Positions 53,048-60,601 are shown, numbered from the stretch's first letter. The stretch: 64,000 bases of DNA from an uncultured Acidobacteriota bacterium (GCA_900696665.1 CAADGY010000231.1:1-64000); one strand, 5' to 3'. The notes: generated by a model from the letters alone, not told the origin. Program-made: numbers and translations.

Positions 53048-54553
53048 TCAGACGCCGGTTTCGCGATAGATCCCGAACACCTGGCGCAGCGAGTCCGAAA
53101 TTTCTCCCACTGTGGCGTGAGCCTCGGCGGCATCAACGATGTGAGGCATAAGATTGTCTCCACTCCGTGCGGCGGCAGCCAGCGCTTCCAGGCGGCTACC
53201 TACTCTGGCGGCGTCGCGGGAAGCGCGCACCTGCCGGAGACTCTCGATCTGCTGGTTCTCGATAGTGGGGTCCAGCCGGAAGGTGGGAATCGGCGCCTCC
53301 TCTCCCATGCGGAAGCGATTCACTCCCACGACGATTGACTCGCCTTCCTCGATGGCTTTCTGGTATTCGTATGCCGCGTTCTGAATCTCGCCCTGGATGT
53401 AACCCTTCTCAATAGCGGCGAGCGTTCCACCGAGGGCATCGATTCGATCCAGATACTCGCGCGCGCCTGCTTCAATGGAATCCGTCAACTGCTCGATATA
53501 GTAGCTGCCTCCGGCGGGGTCGGCCGTAGAAGTGATGCCGGTTTCATAACCGATGATCTGCTGCGTCCGGAGCGCCAGCCGCGCGGATTCCTCGGTGGGC
53601 AGCGACAGCGCTTCGTCGCGGCTATTGGTGTGCAGCGACTGTGCCCCTCCTAAGACGGCGGCCAGCGCCTGCATCGTGACGCGAATCACGTTCACGTCCG
53701 GTTGTTGTGCCGTCAGGGTGGATCCGGCAGTTTGCGCATGAAACCGCAGCATCATGGAGCGCGGGTTCTTTGCACCGAAGCGTTCTTTCATCAGGCGGGC
53801 GTAGAGCCGCCGCACAGCCCGGTACTTCGCAATCTCTTCCAGGAAGTTGCTATGAGCGTTGAAGAAAAATGAGAGCCGTGGGGCGAAGGAATCGAGGTCG
53901 AGACCGGCATCGAGTGCCGCCTGGATGTAGGCGATCGCATTCGCCATGGTGAACGCCACTTCCTGCACGGCCGTCGAGCCGGCTTCGCGGATGTGATAGC
54001 CACTGATGGAGATCGTGTTCCACTCGGGAATCTCCCGGCCAGCCCAGGCGAACAGGTCCGTGATGATTCGCATGGCTGGCCGCGGCGGAAAAATGTACGT
54101 GCCGCGGGCGATGTATTCCTTGAGAATGTCGTTCTGAACCGTTCCCGACAACTTTCGCAGATCCGCACCCCGCGACTTCGCCACCAACACGTACATCGCA
54201 AGCAAAACGGCCGCGGTGGAGTTGATGGTCATCGAGGTGGTGATGCGCGCGAGGTCGATGCCCTCAAACAGCCGCTCCATATCGCGAAGCGAGCAGATGG
54301 CGACTCCGACACGCCCGACTTCGCCCTTTGCAAGCGGGTGGTCCGCGTCCATGCCCATTTGCGTTGGTAGATCGAAGGCGACCGACAATCCAGTGATGCC
54401 CTGGGAAAGAAGATACCGGTAGCGGCGGTTGCTCTCTTCCGCTGTGCCGAAGCCGGCATACTGGCGCATGGTCCAGAGGCGGCTTCGATACATGCCGGGG
54501 TAAACGCCGCGGGTAAACGGAAATTTGCCGGGCTCCCCGATGGAAGGGTTCAT
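53048..54553 (-). CDS. Methylmalonyl-CoA mutase-type acyl-CoA mutase, catalytic (large) subunit
   Basis: A 501-residue TIM-barrel acyl-CoA mutase subunit. [20 protein letters not shown] (active-site Tyr), [26 protein letters not shown] and [12 protein letters not shown]-type blocks identify it. It lacks the cobalamin-binding domain, so it must pair with a separate small B12-binding subunit, as in many Acidobacteria and Archaea; no such gene is in the window. The usual extra residues before the FPFTRG block are short here (start [10 protein letters not shown]). Substrate could be methylmalonyl-CoA or a related acyl-CoA (isobutyryl, ethylmalonyl, hydroxyisobutyryl). It overlaps the upstream small membrane protein gene by four bases. 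Confidence 0.88.
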   Translation of the reverse strand: MNPSIGEPGKFPFTRGVYPGMYRSRLWTMRQYAGFGTAEESNRRYRYLLSQGITGLSVAFDLPTQMGMDADHPLAKGEVGRVGVAICSLRDMERLFEGIDLARITTSMTINSTAAVLLAMYVLVAKSRGADLRKLSGTVQNDILKEYIARGTYIFPPRPAMRIITDLFAWAGREIPEWNTISISGYHIREAGSTAVQEVAFTMANAIAYIQAALDAGLDLDSFAPRLSFFFNAHSNFLEEIAKYRAVRRLYARLMKERFGAKNPRSMMLRFHAQTAGSTLTAQQPDVNVIRVTMQALAAVLGGAQSLHTNSRDEALSLPTEESARLALRTQQIIGYETGITSTADPAGGSYYIEQLTDSIEAGAREYLDRIDALGGTLAAIEKGYIQGEIQNAAYEYQKAIEEGESIVVGVNRFRMGEEAPIPTFRLDPTIENQQIESLRQVRASRDAARVGSRLEALAAAARSGDNLMPHIVDAAEAHATVGEISDSLRQVFGIYRETGV

Positions 54554-54804
54554 GAACGGGAGATCTTGCGGGCGCGCAGGAAAGAGAAAACCCCGAAATA
54601 GGCCATGATCGCACCGAAGAATCCCGTCAGCACGACGCGGAACAGGCTTTCGGCATCGCCGTCATATTCCTTGACGGCCGTATAGATCGAGCGGCTGCTA
54701 AAGACCGCGAACGCCAGAAATACAAATCCAATGACTTGATTCCACAGCACGCGCAGAGGGCGAATCACGCCCGGGACGACATGTTGGAGAAACTTGCGAA
54801 CCAT
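54550..54804 (-). CDS. Small membrane protein of unknown function
   Basis: An 84-residue protein with two hydrophobic helices (about 24-44 and 55-75: [27 protein letters not shown]). No family recognised. The ATGA overlap with the acyl-CoA mutase gene and the 33-base spacing from the upstream gene place it in one transcript. Whether it functions with the mutase is unknown. Confidence 0.7.
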   Translation of the reverse strand: MVRKFLQHVVPGVIRPLRVLWNQVIGFVFLAFAVFSSRSIYTAVKEYDGDAESLFRVVLTGFFGAIMAYFGVFSFLRARKISRS

Positions 54805-54837
54805 GCTGGATGCTTCTTCCTAAATCATATCTTCTTT

Positions 54838-55431
54838 TCACCGCTCGACGAAAAGATCGATCGACGTAATCGGAGCCGAGCGGACCTGCTGTTCGAGCTT
54901 GGTATACGCGAGCAGCCCGGCGCCTTGGCGCAGGCGGGACAATCCCGCCGGGCCGAGTTGAGCGCGATAAACATCGGCCCTTTCGCTATAGGAATATGCA
55001 ACGTAGGCGATCTGTTCGGAAGCCAGCACATCGAGCAACTGTTCCCAAAAAGAATGCCGGTGCAGCAACCGGCGCCTGGTGGCGGCCGAACGCGGAAGGT
55101 CAATGCGGGTACCAGTTCCGCGGAGCACGGCGCGTGCGCAGCGCTGCGGATCGAACGTACGCCCCGGTTCCGCATCCGGCAGGCGCGCCAGGGCGGATTC
55201 AATATCCTCCCGTGCGGGCGCCAATCCGGTCCACCGAAGGCGGGACCCACCGCTGACGTGCGACCCACGGGAAAGGATTTCGAAGACACGTTCCACGTCC
55301 TTGCCCGAGACCCCGAGAATCATCTCCAGCAATTCGCCTATTGGCATATCGCGGGTGACAACCGGGGTAATAGAAATCGACTCCGCGGCTTCGGAGCTGA
55401 TTTTGACGCGAATGGTATCTGGCAGCGGCAC
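54838..55431 (-). CDS. Protein of unknown function upstream of the mutase operon
   Basis: A 197-residue soluble, Arg/Leu-rich protein with no transmembrane segment. Starts at GTG 55431. It begins with a short beta-hairpin-like region (TIRVKISSEAAESISITPVV) and has a helical centre (PIGELLEMILGVSGKDVER), but I do not recognise a family. It is the first gene of the operon that ends with the small membrane protein and the mutase, 33 bases away from the former. Its 5' end lies about 60 bases from the IS110 left end. Confidence 0.6.
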   Translation of the reverse strand: MPLPDTIRVKISSEAAESISITPVVTRDMPIGELLEMILGVSGKDVERVFEILSRGSHVSGGSRLRWTGLAPAREDIESALARLPDAEPGRTFDPQRCARAVLRGTGTRIDLPRSAATRRRLLHRHSFWEQLLDVLASEQIAYVAYSYSERADVYRAQLGPAGLSRLRQGAGLLAYTKLEQQVRSAPITSIDLFVER

Positions 55432-55491
55432 CCTCTGACAAATTTAGCGCGTCCGGCCACCCTGTTGAAGCATAGAATCGACGGAAAGGAG

Positions 55492-55712
55492 ATGAGATGA
55501 ATGTCTCATGACCCTACGGCCGGCGGTAAGCTCCTGGAGGCGGCTTCCGGAGTAGACAGGCTGTATCGGCTTGTTGGAGCTCTGACCCCGTAAAGGAGAT
55601 TGGTCAGACCTGTGGATCGAAGGTCATCGTGAGGCGCGCGAGCGACCTCGAATAGGAGTATGGAGACCGCCGCAAAGTTAGTCTACTCGACCTGGAAGAA
55701 CGAACGACCAGG
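55492..55712 (+). ncRNA. Candidate bridge RNA (left-end non-coding RNA) of the IS110 element
   Basis: A run of hairpins, all in the plus-strand sense and ending just before the transposase start: ATGAGA/TCTCAT (55492-55497, 55504-55509); AGCTCC/GGAGCT (55529-55534, 55576-55581) enclosing about 41 bases; TCTGACC/GGTCAGA (55581-55587, 55602-55608); AGGTC/GACCT (55621-55625, 55644-55648); CCTGG/CCAGG (55691-55695, 55708-55712). In characterised IS110 elements, the non-coding end encodes a bridge RNA with a target-binding and a donor-binding loop. The location and hairpin series fit; loop sequences have not been matched to insertion sites. Confidence 0.55.
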
Positions 55713-55720
55713 AGAGAGGA

Positions 55721-56741
55721 ATGGAAAAACGATATATCGGCATCGATCTGCACCGCAACCGGTTCACCTGTTGCCTGCGGCTGGAGAACGCGTACGTACG
55801 TGACCGAGTGGGAGTTGGAGGATTTGGGGAAGTTCGTGAAGAAGCTGCGGCCCAGCGACGAAATCGCGGTGGAGATCACAGGCAACACGAGGTTGTTTTA
55901 CGACGCGGTGGTTCCGCACGTGGCGCGTGTGGTTGTGGTGAACAGGACCCAATTCAAGGTGATCCGGCAATCGGTGAAGAAGACCAAGCCGCACGGCGCG
56001 CGGGCGCTGGCGCTGTACTTGTCGAAGAACATGCTGCCGGAGGTGCGCATGAAGGATAAAGAGCACGGGCAGTTGGCATCGCTGACGCAGACACGCGACA
56101 CGCTGGTGAAACTGCGCAGGGCGCTGAAGAACAAGGTCAACAATATCCTGAGCGCGCGCGGGCTGAACCTGCCCAAGGAAGCGCTGGGGAGCGAAAAGGC
56201 GCTCAACGAAGTACTGGAGCTGCCCTTCGACGAGATCGTGCGGATCGAGTTGCGGGTGATCGTGGAGCAGATCCGCAGCCTGAACAAGAGCATTGCAGAG
56301 TTGGAGAAGACCATTGGCGAGGAAGGCTCCAAGTTGGAGGGACACAAGGGCCTGAGGAGCATCAAGGGGATCGGCAAGATCACGGGGGCGATTCTGTTGA
56401 GCGTGATCGGGGACGTGAACGACTTCGCCGGCGAGGGCCGCCTGGCGAGCTACTTCGGAATCGTGCCTCGGGTGTCGAACTCGAACGAAACCGAACACAG
56501 CGGCCGGATTCACAAACGCGGAACCAAACTGGGCCGGACGGCGCTGGTGCAATCGGCGCTGATTGCGGCCAACTACAGTCCGTACCTGAAGCGGTTCTAT
56601 GAGCAAGTCAAAGCGCGTTGCGGGGCCGGCAAGGCGATCATTGCACTGGCGCGGAAGTTCCTGGGCATCATCTATCGAACTTTGAAGAATAAGTGGGTCT
56701 TCCAGGATTTCCTGAATTTCGTTTTGGCGGAGGCTTCATGA
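55721..56741 (+). pseudogene. IS110-family transposase, frameshifted and missing catalytic residues
   Basis: Recognisable in two frames. 55721-55790 encodes the start (MEKRYIGIDLHRNRFTCCLR), with the first DEDD aspartate in GIDLH. From about 55791 a +1 frame continues (RTYVTEWELEDLGKFVKKLR) to the end at 56741, including the Glu motif VEIT, the region where TDxxDA is expected, and the C-terminal Tnp_20 domain with IKGIGKITGAILLSVIGDVN and HSGRIHKRGTKLG (conserved Ser). The expected D-x-x-D of the DEDD site is replaced by TKPHGA, so two catalytic aspartates are lost. GTG at 55800 could initiate the second frame, but without the first domain. The element is not expected to encode an active enzyme. 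Confidence 0.85.
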
Positions 56742-56773
56742 AGAAGCTCTGGGACCCACCAACGGAAATCCAG

Positions 56774-56940
56774 GCTTCTGGTTTCCGCTCCGCCGCCCGC
56801 CGGCTTGGGTGGATAGCAGAACGGTGCCCGGAGGCAAGGGTTCGCTACGCCGCGGCAAACACCGCCGCGCCCTTGCCGCCTGCGTGCCGTTCTGCAAGAG
56901 CGAGCGATTGCGACGGGCGGCTCCGACGGAAACCAGAAGC
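56774..56940. repeat. Large nested inverted repeat downstream of the IS110 transposase
   Basis: Outer arms 56774-56787 and 56927-56940 are a perfect 14-bp inverted repeat (GCTTCTGGTTTCCG on the left). Further in, GCAGAACGG...AAGGG near 56817-56841 pairs with CCCTTG...CCGTTCTGC near 56871-56895 almost completely, and CGCGGC/GCCGCG lies at the tip. The whole is a 167-base hairpin-like structure. It may be the right end of the IS element, or a separate repeat (MITE/REP-like) or structured RNA. Confidence 0.65.
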
Positions 56941-57011
56941 AGAGCAATTTCTTCGTCTTGCGAAAGACGAAAACCAGGTTGTAGTTGACAAAACATCATA
57001 GGAGTTTGCCG

Positions 57012-57119
57012 ATGGATATCGAAAACGCCAACCACCCCGTAGAGCGCCTGGTGCACAAGTACGCGCTTGTAGCCGGCATCCACGTCCGCGGGCGGATGCT
57101 CCCGAGGTATAAGGAATGA
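57012..57119 (+). CDS. Short open reading frame coupled to the alpha/beta hydrolase gene
   Basis: A 35-residue frame (MDIENANHPVERLVHKYALV...). GGAG lies 8 bases before the ATG, and the stop shares ATGA with the hydrolase gene at 57116, which suggests translation. However, the last third lies in a dispersed repeat (57071-57099), so it may be a chance frame. No similarity recognised. Confidence 0.35.
   Translation: MDIENANHPVERLVHKYALVAGIHVRGRMLPRYKE
57071..57099. repeat. Dispersed repeat family B, copy 1
   Basis: A 29-base partly palindromic segment (AGCCGGCATCC ... GCGGATGC) that matches 57999-58028 at about 27 of 30 positions, allowing one gap. The two copies flank the alpha/beta hydrolase gene in direct orientation. 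Confidence 0.5.
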
Positions 57120-57982
57120 CTCCCGTTGCGGCACTGGCCTGGTTGCTTCTGCAAACCACACAGCAGAACTCCGCGCAAGCTCCCAAGCCGGCGCCGCAAA
57201 ATCCTTCCCCGATGGTGGAGCATACGCGCTCTCACCCGCGGCTTCAGCGGGAAACACCGCCCGGCGAGCGGATACCGCTCGGAACGGGAACGCTCTATGT
57301 GCCGCCTGCGGCAGGCCGGCGATCCGGCGTGCCCCTCCTGATTTTTTTCCATGGCGGCAAGTGGCTTCCAGAGGTTGCGGCGCAGCGGACCCGCCAGGCA
57401 GCTATCGTTATTCAGCTTGGGGTCGGCTCCGGAACCTACGCCAGGGAATTCGAAGATCGGGAACGCTTTCCGGAACTGTTGGCGGAAGCGGAACAGAAAT
57501 CGGGTCTGCGCTTCGGTGCGATCACGCTGGGCGGCTGGAGCGCGGGTTGCGCCGCCGTTCGCGAGATTTTGCGGGGGGAGCGTGCCTATGAGCGTGTTTC
57601 GAATGTGCTCTGTATCGACGGCATTCATACGGGATACGTCGATGGAAAACCGGGACCGCTCGAATCCAACATTGAAACCGGCAACCTCACGACATGGCTG
57701 AAGGCCGGAAGAGACGCCATCGCCGGGCACAAGCGAGTAGTTGTGACACACTCCGAGATTTTTCCAGGCACGTTTGCCAGCACGACGGAAACGGCGGACT
57801 ACCTTGTGCGCGAGCTGGGAATCAAACGGCGGGCGGTGCTGCGCTGGGGCCCTATGGGAACGCAGCAACTGAGTGAAGCCCGCCAGGGAAAACTGCTGAT
57901 TGTGGGCTACGCGGGCAATTCGGCGCCGGACCACGTAGATCAGTTACACTCGTTGCCCGAGTACCTGCGATGGCTTGATTGA
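57116..57982 (+). CDS. Exported alpha/beta hydrolase
   Basis: A 288-residue alpha/beta-hydrolase-fold protein; the hydrophobic N-terminus (MTPVAALAWLLLQTTQQ) is a probable signal peptide. LIFFHGGKW is the oxyanion strand, GGWSAGCAAVREIL (about residue 139) the nucleophile elbow with Ser, and SAPDHVDQLHSLPEYL near the C-terminus gives a candidate catalytic His. No esterase subfamily assigned. Its ATG overlaps the short upstream frame by four bases. It is flanked by two copies of repeat family B and is convergent with the sugar isomerase gene. Confidence 0.8.
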   Translation: MTPVAALAWLLLQTTQQNSAQAPKPAPQNPSPMVEHTRSHPRLQRETPPGERIPLGTGTLYVPPAAGRRSGVPLLIFFHGGKWLPEVAAQRTRQAAIVIQLGVGSGTYAREFEDRERFPELLAEAEQKSGLRFGAITLGGWSAGCAAVREILRGERAYERVSNVLCIDGIHTGYVDGKPGPLESNIETGNLTTWLKAGRDAIAGHKRVVVTHSEIFPGTFASTTETADYLVRELGIKRRAVLRWGPMGTQQLSEARQGKLLIVGYAGNSAPDHVDQLHSLPEYLRWLD

Positions 57983-58032
57983 ATGCCGGCGCAGCTCGAG
58001 CCGGCATCCTACGTCCGCCAGCGGATGCCGGC
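57983..58032. terminator. Two mutually exclusive hairpins between convergent genes, including repeat family B copy 2
   Basis: ATGCCGGC (57983-57990) can pair with GCCGGCAT (58000-58007), while GCCGGCATCC (58000-58009) can pair with GGATGCCGGC (58023-58032). The middle arm is shared, so only one hairpin can form. No U-tract follows. The end of repeat family B (57999-58028) coincides. It probably serves as a bidirectional terminator or RNA end-protecting structure. Confidence 0.5.
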
Positions 58033-59094
58033 ATCCAGCGTTTTCCGGCAGTATTCGAGGCTGCGTTCGAGATCCACCATCTGCTGTTGTTTGAGCGCGG
58101 CCTGATACTCCGGGGGAACCTTCGTTCCGGCGTCGGCGATGATCATCATGCCGGCAAAGGGCCGCCCGCGTTTGGCAAGGGCGACGAATCGGGCGAATTC
58201 CGCGGCGTTCGTTTTGGGGAAGGCCGCCCAGAATTCAGATTCCAGGTAAGGCAGAACGCGCGGCGGACGGCCGGTAATAATCTCCAGTTGCATGGAAGCG
58301 GCGGGGCACAAACGGCGGTGCAATTCGAGGATGCGTTTGAAATCCAGAATGCCATCACCGACAGCGGTCCACTGCATCGCGGCGCCTCGCGGGTGCTCGT
58401 AGACGACCGAGTCACGGACATGGGTGGTGACGGTATAGGGGCCGAGCACCTCCATCGTAACGACCGGGTCTTCCACCACCGACATAGGGTTGCCGGTATC
58501 GAGGCATACGGCAACATAGTCCTTCCCGGCCTCTTCGATGAGAGCTTTGAGTTCGCGAGCCTGCAGGTCGGAATGATTCTCGATAGCGATCTTCACGCCC
58601 GCGCCGGCCGCATAGGAGCGGGCGGCCCGCAAGACTTCCACCGTCTTCTCAATATGCGCGTCGATGGGCAGCGGGCCGAGGCGGTCCGCTGAGCTTCCGA
58701 TGAAACACCGCATGGATGCCGCGCCGACAGCCTTCGCTACCCGAAGCCCGGTGCGGATGTATTCCACCGGGTCCCCGGTTTTCGGATTCCAGCTTTTCGT
58801 TGTCGGACAGATGCAGCCAATGCCCGCATCGATGGAGATGCCGTGCCTGGTGGCCGCGTCCTTCACCTTTTGGAGATAAGCAGGATCGAGGCTCTCATAG
58901 TCCCCGAGGCCGGAGAGTTGGATGGTGTCGAGCTTCTGGGCGGCTGCGAAGTCGAGGTGTTGAAGAGCTTTCCAGCGGAACGCGCGAAGAGAATACGTAT
59001 CGTAGCCGAGTTTGAGGAACCCGGTATTAGCGGCGGCGGCCGGACGGGACAGCGCGGCGGCAGCGGCGGTCTGGAGGAATAGGCGCCGGTTCAT
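58009..59094 (-). CDS. Exported sugar phosphate isomerase/epimerase-family protein
   Basis: A 361-residue TIM-barrel protein; N-terminus MNRRLFLQTAAAAALSRPAA is a short twin-arginine-like signal. GYDTYSLRAF, DTIQLSGLGDYESLDP, KIAIENHSDLQA (acidic metal ligand), VCLDTGNPMSVVEDP (Asp), TVTTHVRDSVVYEH and MQLEIITGRPP carry the expected series of metal-binding residues. The substrate is likely a sugar or cyclitol derivative. The stop lies in a repeat family B copy. The small gene at 59132 on the other strand starts 37 bases from its start. Confidence 0.85.
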   Translation of the reverse strand: MNRRLFLQTAAAAALSRPAAAANTGFLKLGYDTYSLRAFRWKALQHLDFAAAQKLDTIQLSGLGDYESLDPAYLQKVKDAATRHGISIDAGIGCICPTTKSWNPKTGDPVEYIRTGLRVAKAVGAASMRCFIGSSADRLGPLPIDAHIEKTVEVLRAARSYAAGAGVKIAIENHSDLQARELKALIEEAGKDYVAVCLDTGNPMSVVEDPVVTMEVLGPYTVTTHVRDSVVYEHPRGAAMQWTAVGDGILDFKRILELHRRLCPAASMQLEIITGRPPRVLPYLESEFWAAFPKTNAAEFARFVALAKRGRPFAGMMIIADAGTKVPPEYQAALKQQQMVDLERSLEYCRKTLDAGIRWRT

Positions 59095-59131
59095 TTGAAG
59101 AGCCCCAACTCACGAGTGTAATAATACAGCC

Positions 59132-59410
59132 TTGACGCCACTTGAGAAAGTCCAACACGAGATACGCCGGTACGAGCATACCCTACTGACGTCTTCGGTA
59201 CGAGGGAAGAAGGACGGCAGCGTCGAACCCGTCATCGAATTGAAGGAACCGGCTCCCGGAATGTACACCGATTATGCTTCGATACATCCGCGGGACATGG
59301 AGAACCCGCAAGTCCCCTGGACGTTCCAGCACTATCTGTACGATTGCCTGCGCGATTACCCGGTTGGGTTGTTCGTCAGGATGCCGCAGAGTTGTGAGGC
59401 GCAGCCGTGA
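59132..59410 (+). CDS. Small protein of unknown function coupled to MidA-type methyltransferase gene
   Basis: A 92-residue soluble protein starting at TTG 59132. The residues EKVQHEIRRYEHTLLTSSVR and DYASIHPRDMENPQVPWTF suggest a helical N-terminus. No family recognised. The stop overlaps the GTG of the methyltransferase gene by four bases, so the two are co-translated. Confidence 0.6.
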   Translation: MTPLEKVQHEIRRYEHTLLTSSVRGKKDGSVEPVIELKEPAPGMYTDYASIHPRDMENPQVPWTFQHYLYDCLRDYPVGLFVRMPQSCEAQP

Positions 59411-60405
59411 CGGACGCCGGACGCATTCTCGCGGAGGAAATTCAGCGTGAAGGGCCGATTCCGTTCCGCCGCTTCATGGAAGTGGCGCTCTATCATCCCA
59501 AATTCGGCTACTACACCAGGGGGAAAGACCCGTTCGGCCGGGCCGGCGACTTCTATACCGCTGAACAAATTCAGCCTGTCTTCGGAATTCTGATGGCACG
59601 ATACATCCGGTCTCTCTTCGACGAGATGGGTGGGGGGACGGGCGTGGTCGTGGAACTCGGAGCGGGACGTCAGGAGATGAAGCTTTTTTTGCCGGACCTG
59701 GAATACATTCCAATCGAAGCTGGAAAAGGAGCAATGCCAGTCCGCTTTTCAGGAGTCGTGTTCGCCAACGAGTTCTTCGATGCGCTACCTGTCGACGTCG
59801 CAGTGCTGCGGAAAGGGCAATACCGCCAGATGCTGGTGGACTTTGATGGCAGCGGGTTTGTCTGGCGGGACGGGAGTGTTGTAAAGCCCGAAGTGCGGGA
59901 GTATCTCCACCGGTTCGCCGCCGCCGAGGAAGAGGGATGCATTCGTGAGGTGCATCTCGAATCGCTCGCCTGGGTCGGAAAGATCTCCGCCGCACTCGAG
60001 CATGGATTTCTCATCGTGATCGACTACGGTTATACCCGCCGGGAACTGGTGCGGTTCCCACGCGGCACGCTGATGAGCTACCGGAGGCATGTTGCTTCCG
60101 AGGATGTGCTGCAGGATCCGGGCGAGAGAGATATCACCTCCCATGTGCTTTTTACCGCCATCGAGGAAGCGGCTGCGGCGAAAGGGTTCCATACCGCCGC
60201 GTTCGAATCGTTATCGCGCACGCTGTTGCGGGCGGGGGAAGCGGACCGGTTTGCCTCCGTGCTGGAGGGAGTCAGTGAGAGCGAGCAACTCCGGAGGAGA
60301 CTGCAGTTGAAAACGTTGCTTTTTGGGATGGGAGAGACGTTCCGGACTCTTGTACTCGGCAGGGCCCAAAATAAAAGCGGCCCCGACTCACCGGGGCCGC
60401 TCTAA
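59407..60405 (+). CDS. SAM-dependent methyltransferase, MidA/NDUFAF7-like (DUF185)
   Basis: A 332-residue protein of the MidA family: EGPIPFRRFMEVALYHPKFG and YYTRGKDPFGRAGDFYTA at the N-terminus are diagnostic, VVELGAGRQEMK is the SAM-binding site, and VFANEFFDALPVD and LIVIDYGYTRRE follow. Mitochondrial NDUFAF7 dimethylates an arginine of a complex I subunit; bacterial function is unclear. GTG 59407 overlaps the upstream small gene by four bases. The last residues are encoded by the hairpin of a convergent gene's terminator, so the C-terminal tail (GPDSPGPL) is probably an add-on. Confidence 0.87.
   Translation: MTDAGRILAEEIQREGPIPFRRFMEVALYHPKFGYYTRGKDPFGRAGDFYTAEQIQPVFGILMARYIRSLFDEMGGGTGVVVELGAGRQEMKLFLPDLEYIPIEAGKGAMPVRFSGVVFANEFFDALPVDVAVLRKGQYRQMLVDFDGSGFVWRDGSVVKPEVREYLHRFAAAEEEGCIREVHLESLAWVGKISAALEHGFLIVIDYGYTRRELVRFPRGTLMSYRRHVASEDVLQDPGERDITSHVLFTAIEEAAAAKGFHTAAFESLSRTLLRAGEADRFASVLEGVSESEQLRRRLQLKTLLFGMGETFRTLVLGRAQNKSGPDSPGPL
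60368..60401 (-). terminator. Intrinsic terminator of the small histone-like gene
   Basis: A perfect 10-bp stem (60376-60385 paired with 60392-60401, 6-base loop) followed on the minus strand by TTTATTTT. It ends transcription of the 24-residue peptide gene and lies inside the last codons of the convergent methyltransferase gene. Confidence 0.85.
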
Positions 60406-60438
60406 CTTTGACTGCCGTCCTCGTGGGCGGCTCGGGAA

Positions 60439-60513
60439 CTACTTCTTCCCTTTTTTCGCCGGGGCCTTCTTCTTTGCAGGGGCCTTCGCGGCTTTCTTGG
60501 TTGCGTTCTTCAT
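60439..60513 (-). CDS. 24-residue lysine/alanine-rich histone H1-tail-like peptide
   Basis: A very short gene: MKNATKKAAKAPAKKKAPAK followed by four more Lys/Gly residues and TAG. The repeated AKAPAKK/KKAPAKK pattern resembles histone H1-like tails and the Lys/Ala/Pro-rich ends of bacterial nucleoid proteins. GGGAGA lies 8 bases before the ATG, a near-consensus sigma-70 promoter lies about 60 bases upstream and a strong terminator follows about 40 bases after the stop. This complete, isolated transcription unit is good evidence that it is expressed. The probable role is binding DNA or RNA by charge. Confidence 0.7.
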   Translation of the reverse strand: MKNATKKAAKAPAKKKAPAKKGKK

Positions 60514-60545
60514 CGATTGATTCTCCCTAAACATCAAATTTGCGA

Positions 60546-60557
60546 TCTCACGTGAGA
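60546..60557. promoter_or_regulatory. 12-bp perfect palindrome in the leader of the histone-like gene
   Basis: TCTCACGTGAGA is a perfect palindrome located between the -10 box and the ribosome-binding site, a typical operator position. No adjacent regulator. Confidence 0.4.
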
Positions 60558-60572
60558 CCGCAGCGTGATTCA

Positions 60573-60601
60573 TATATAAATTTGTTTGCATCGAAAGTCA
60601 A
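60573..60601 (-). promoter_or_regulatory. Near-consensus sigma-70 promoter of the histone-like gene
   Basis: On the minus strand, TTGACT (60596-60601) and TATATA (60573-60578) are spaced by exactly 17 bases. This is the best promoter-like sequence seen in the window. Confidence 0.75.

Larger units (their letters stand above)
55492..56940 (+). mobile_element. Degenerate IS110-family insertion sequence
   Basis: Transposase remnant (55721-56741) plus unusual non-coding flanks on both sides: a structured left end of about 220 bases and a nested inverted repeat on the right. IS110 elements have no terminal inverted repeats, so the exact ends and any target duplication cannot be fixed from this sequence; the limits given are the outermost structured parts. 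It separates the mutase operon from the alpha/beta hydrolase region. The IS110 transposase region is disrupted, so the copy is probably immobile. Confidence 0.75.

Noticed and set aside
55785-55805. Programmed frameshift in the IS110 transposase
   Set aside because: IS110 transposases are normally single-frame; there is no slippery heptamer, and the catalytic aspartates are also lost, so decay is simpler.
56996-57934. Minus-strand frame opposite the alpha/beta hydrolase
   Set aside because: The plus frame has a signal peptide, nucleophile elbow and coupling signals; the minus frame is arginine-rich without motifs.
60323-60520. Plus-strand frame over the histone-like gene with a Phe/Ala-rich end
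   Set aside because: It is the complement of the Lys/Ala codons of the small minus-strand gene, and its start lies inside the methyltransferase gene.
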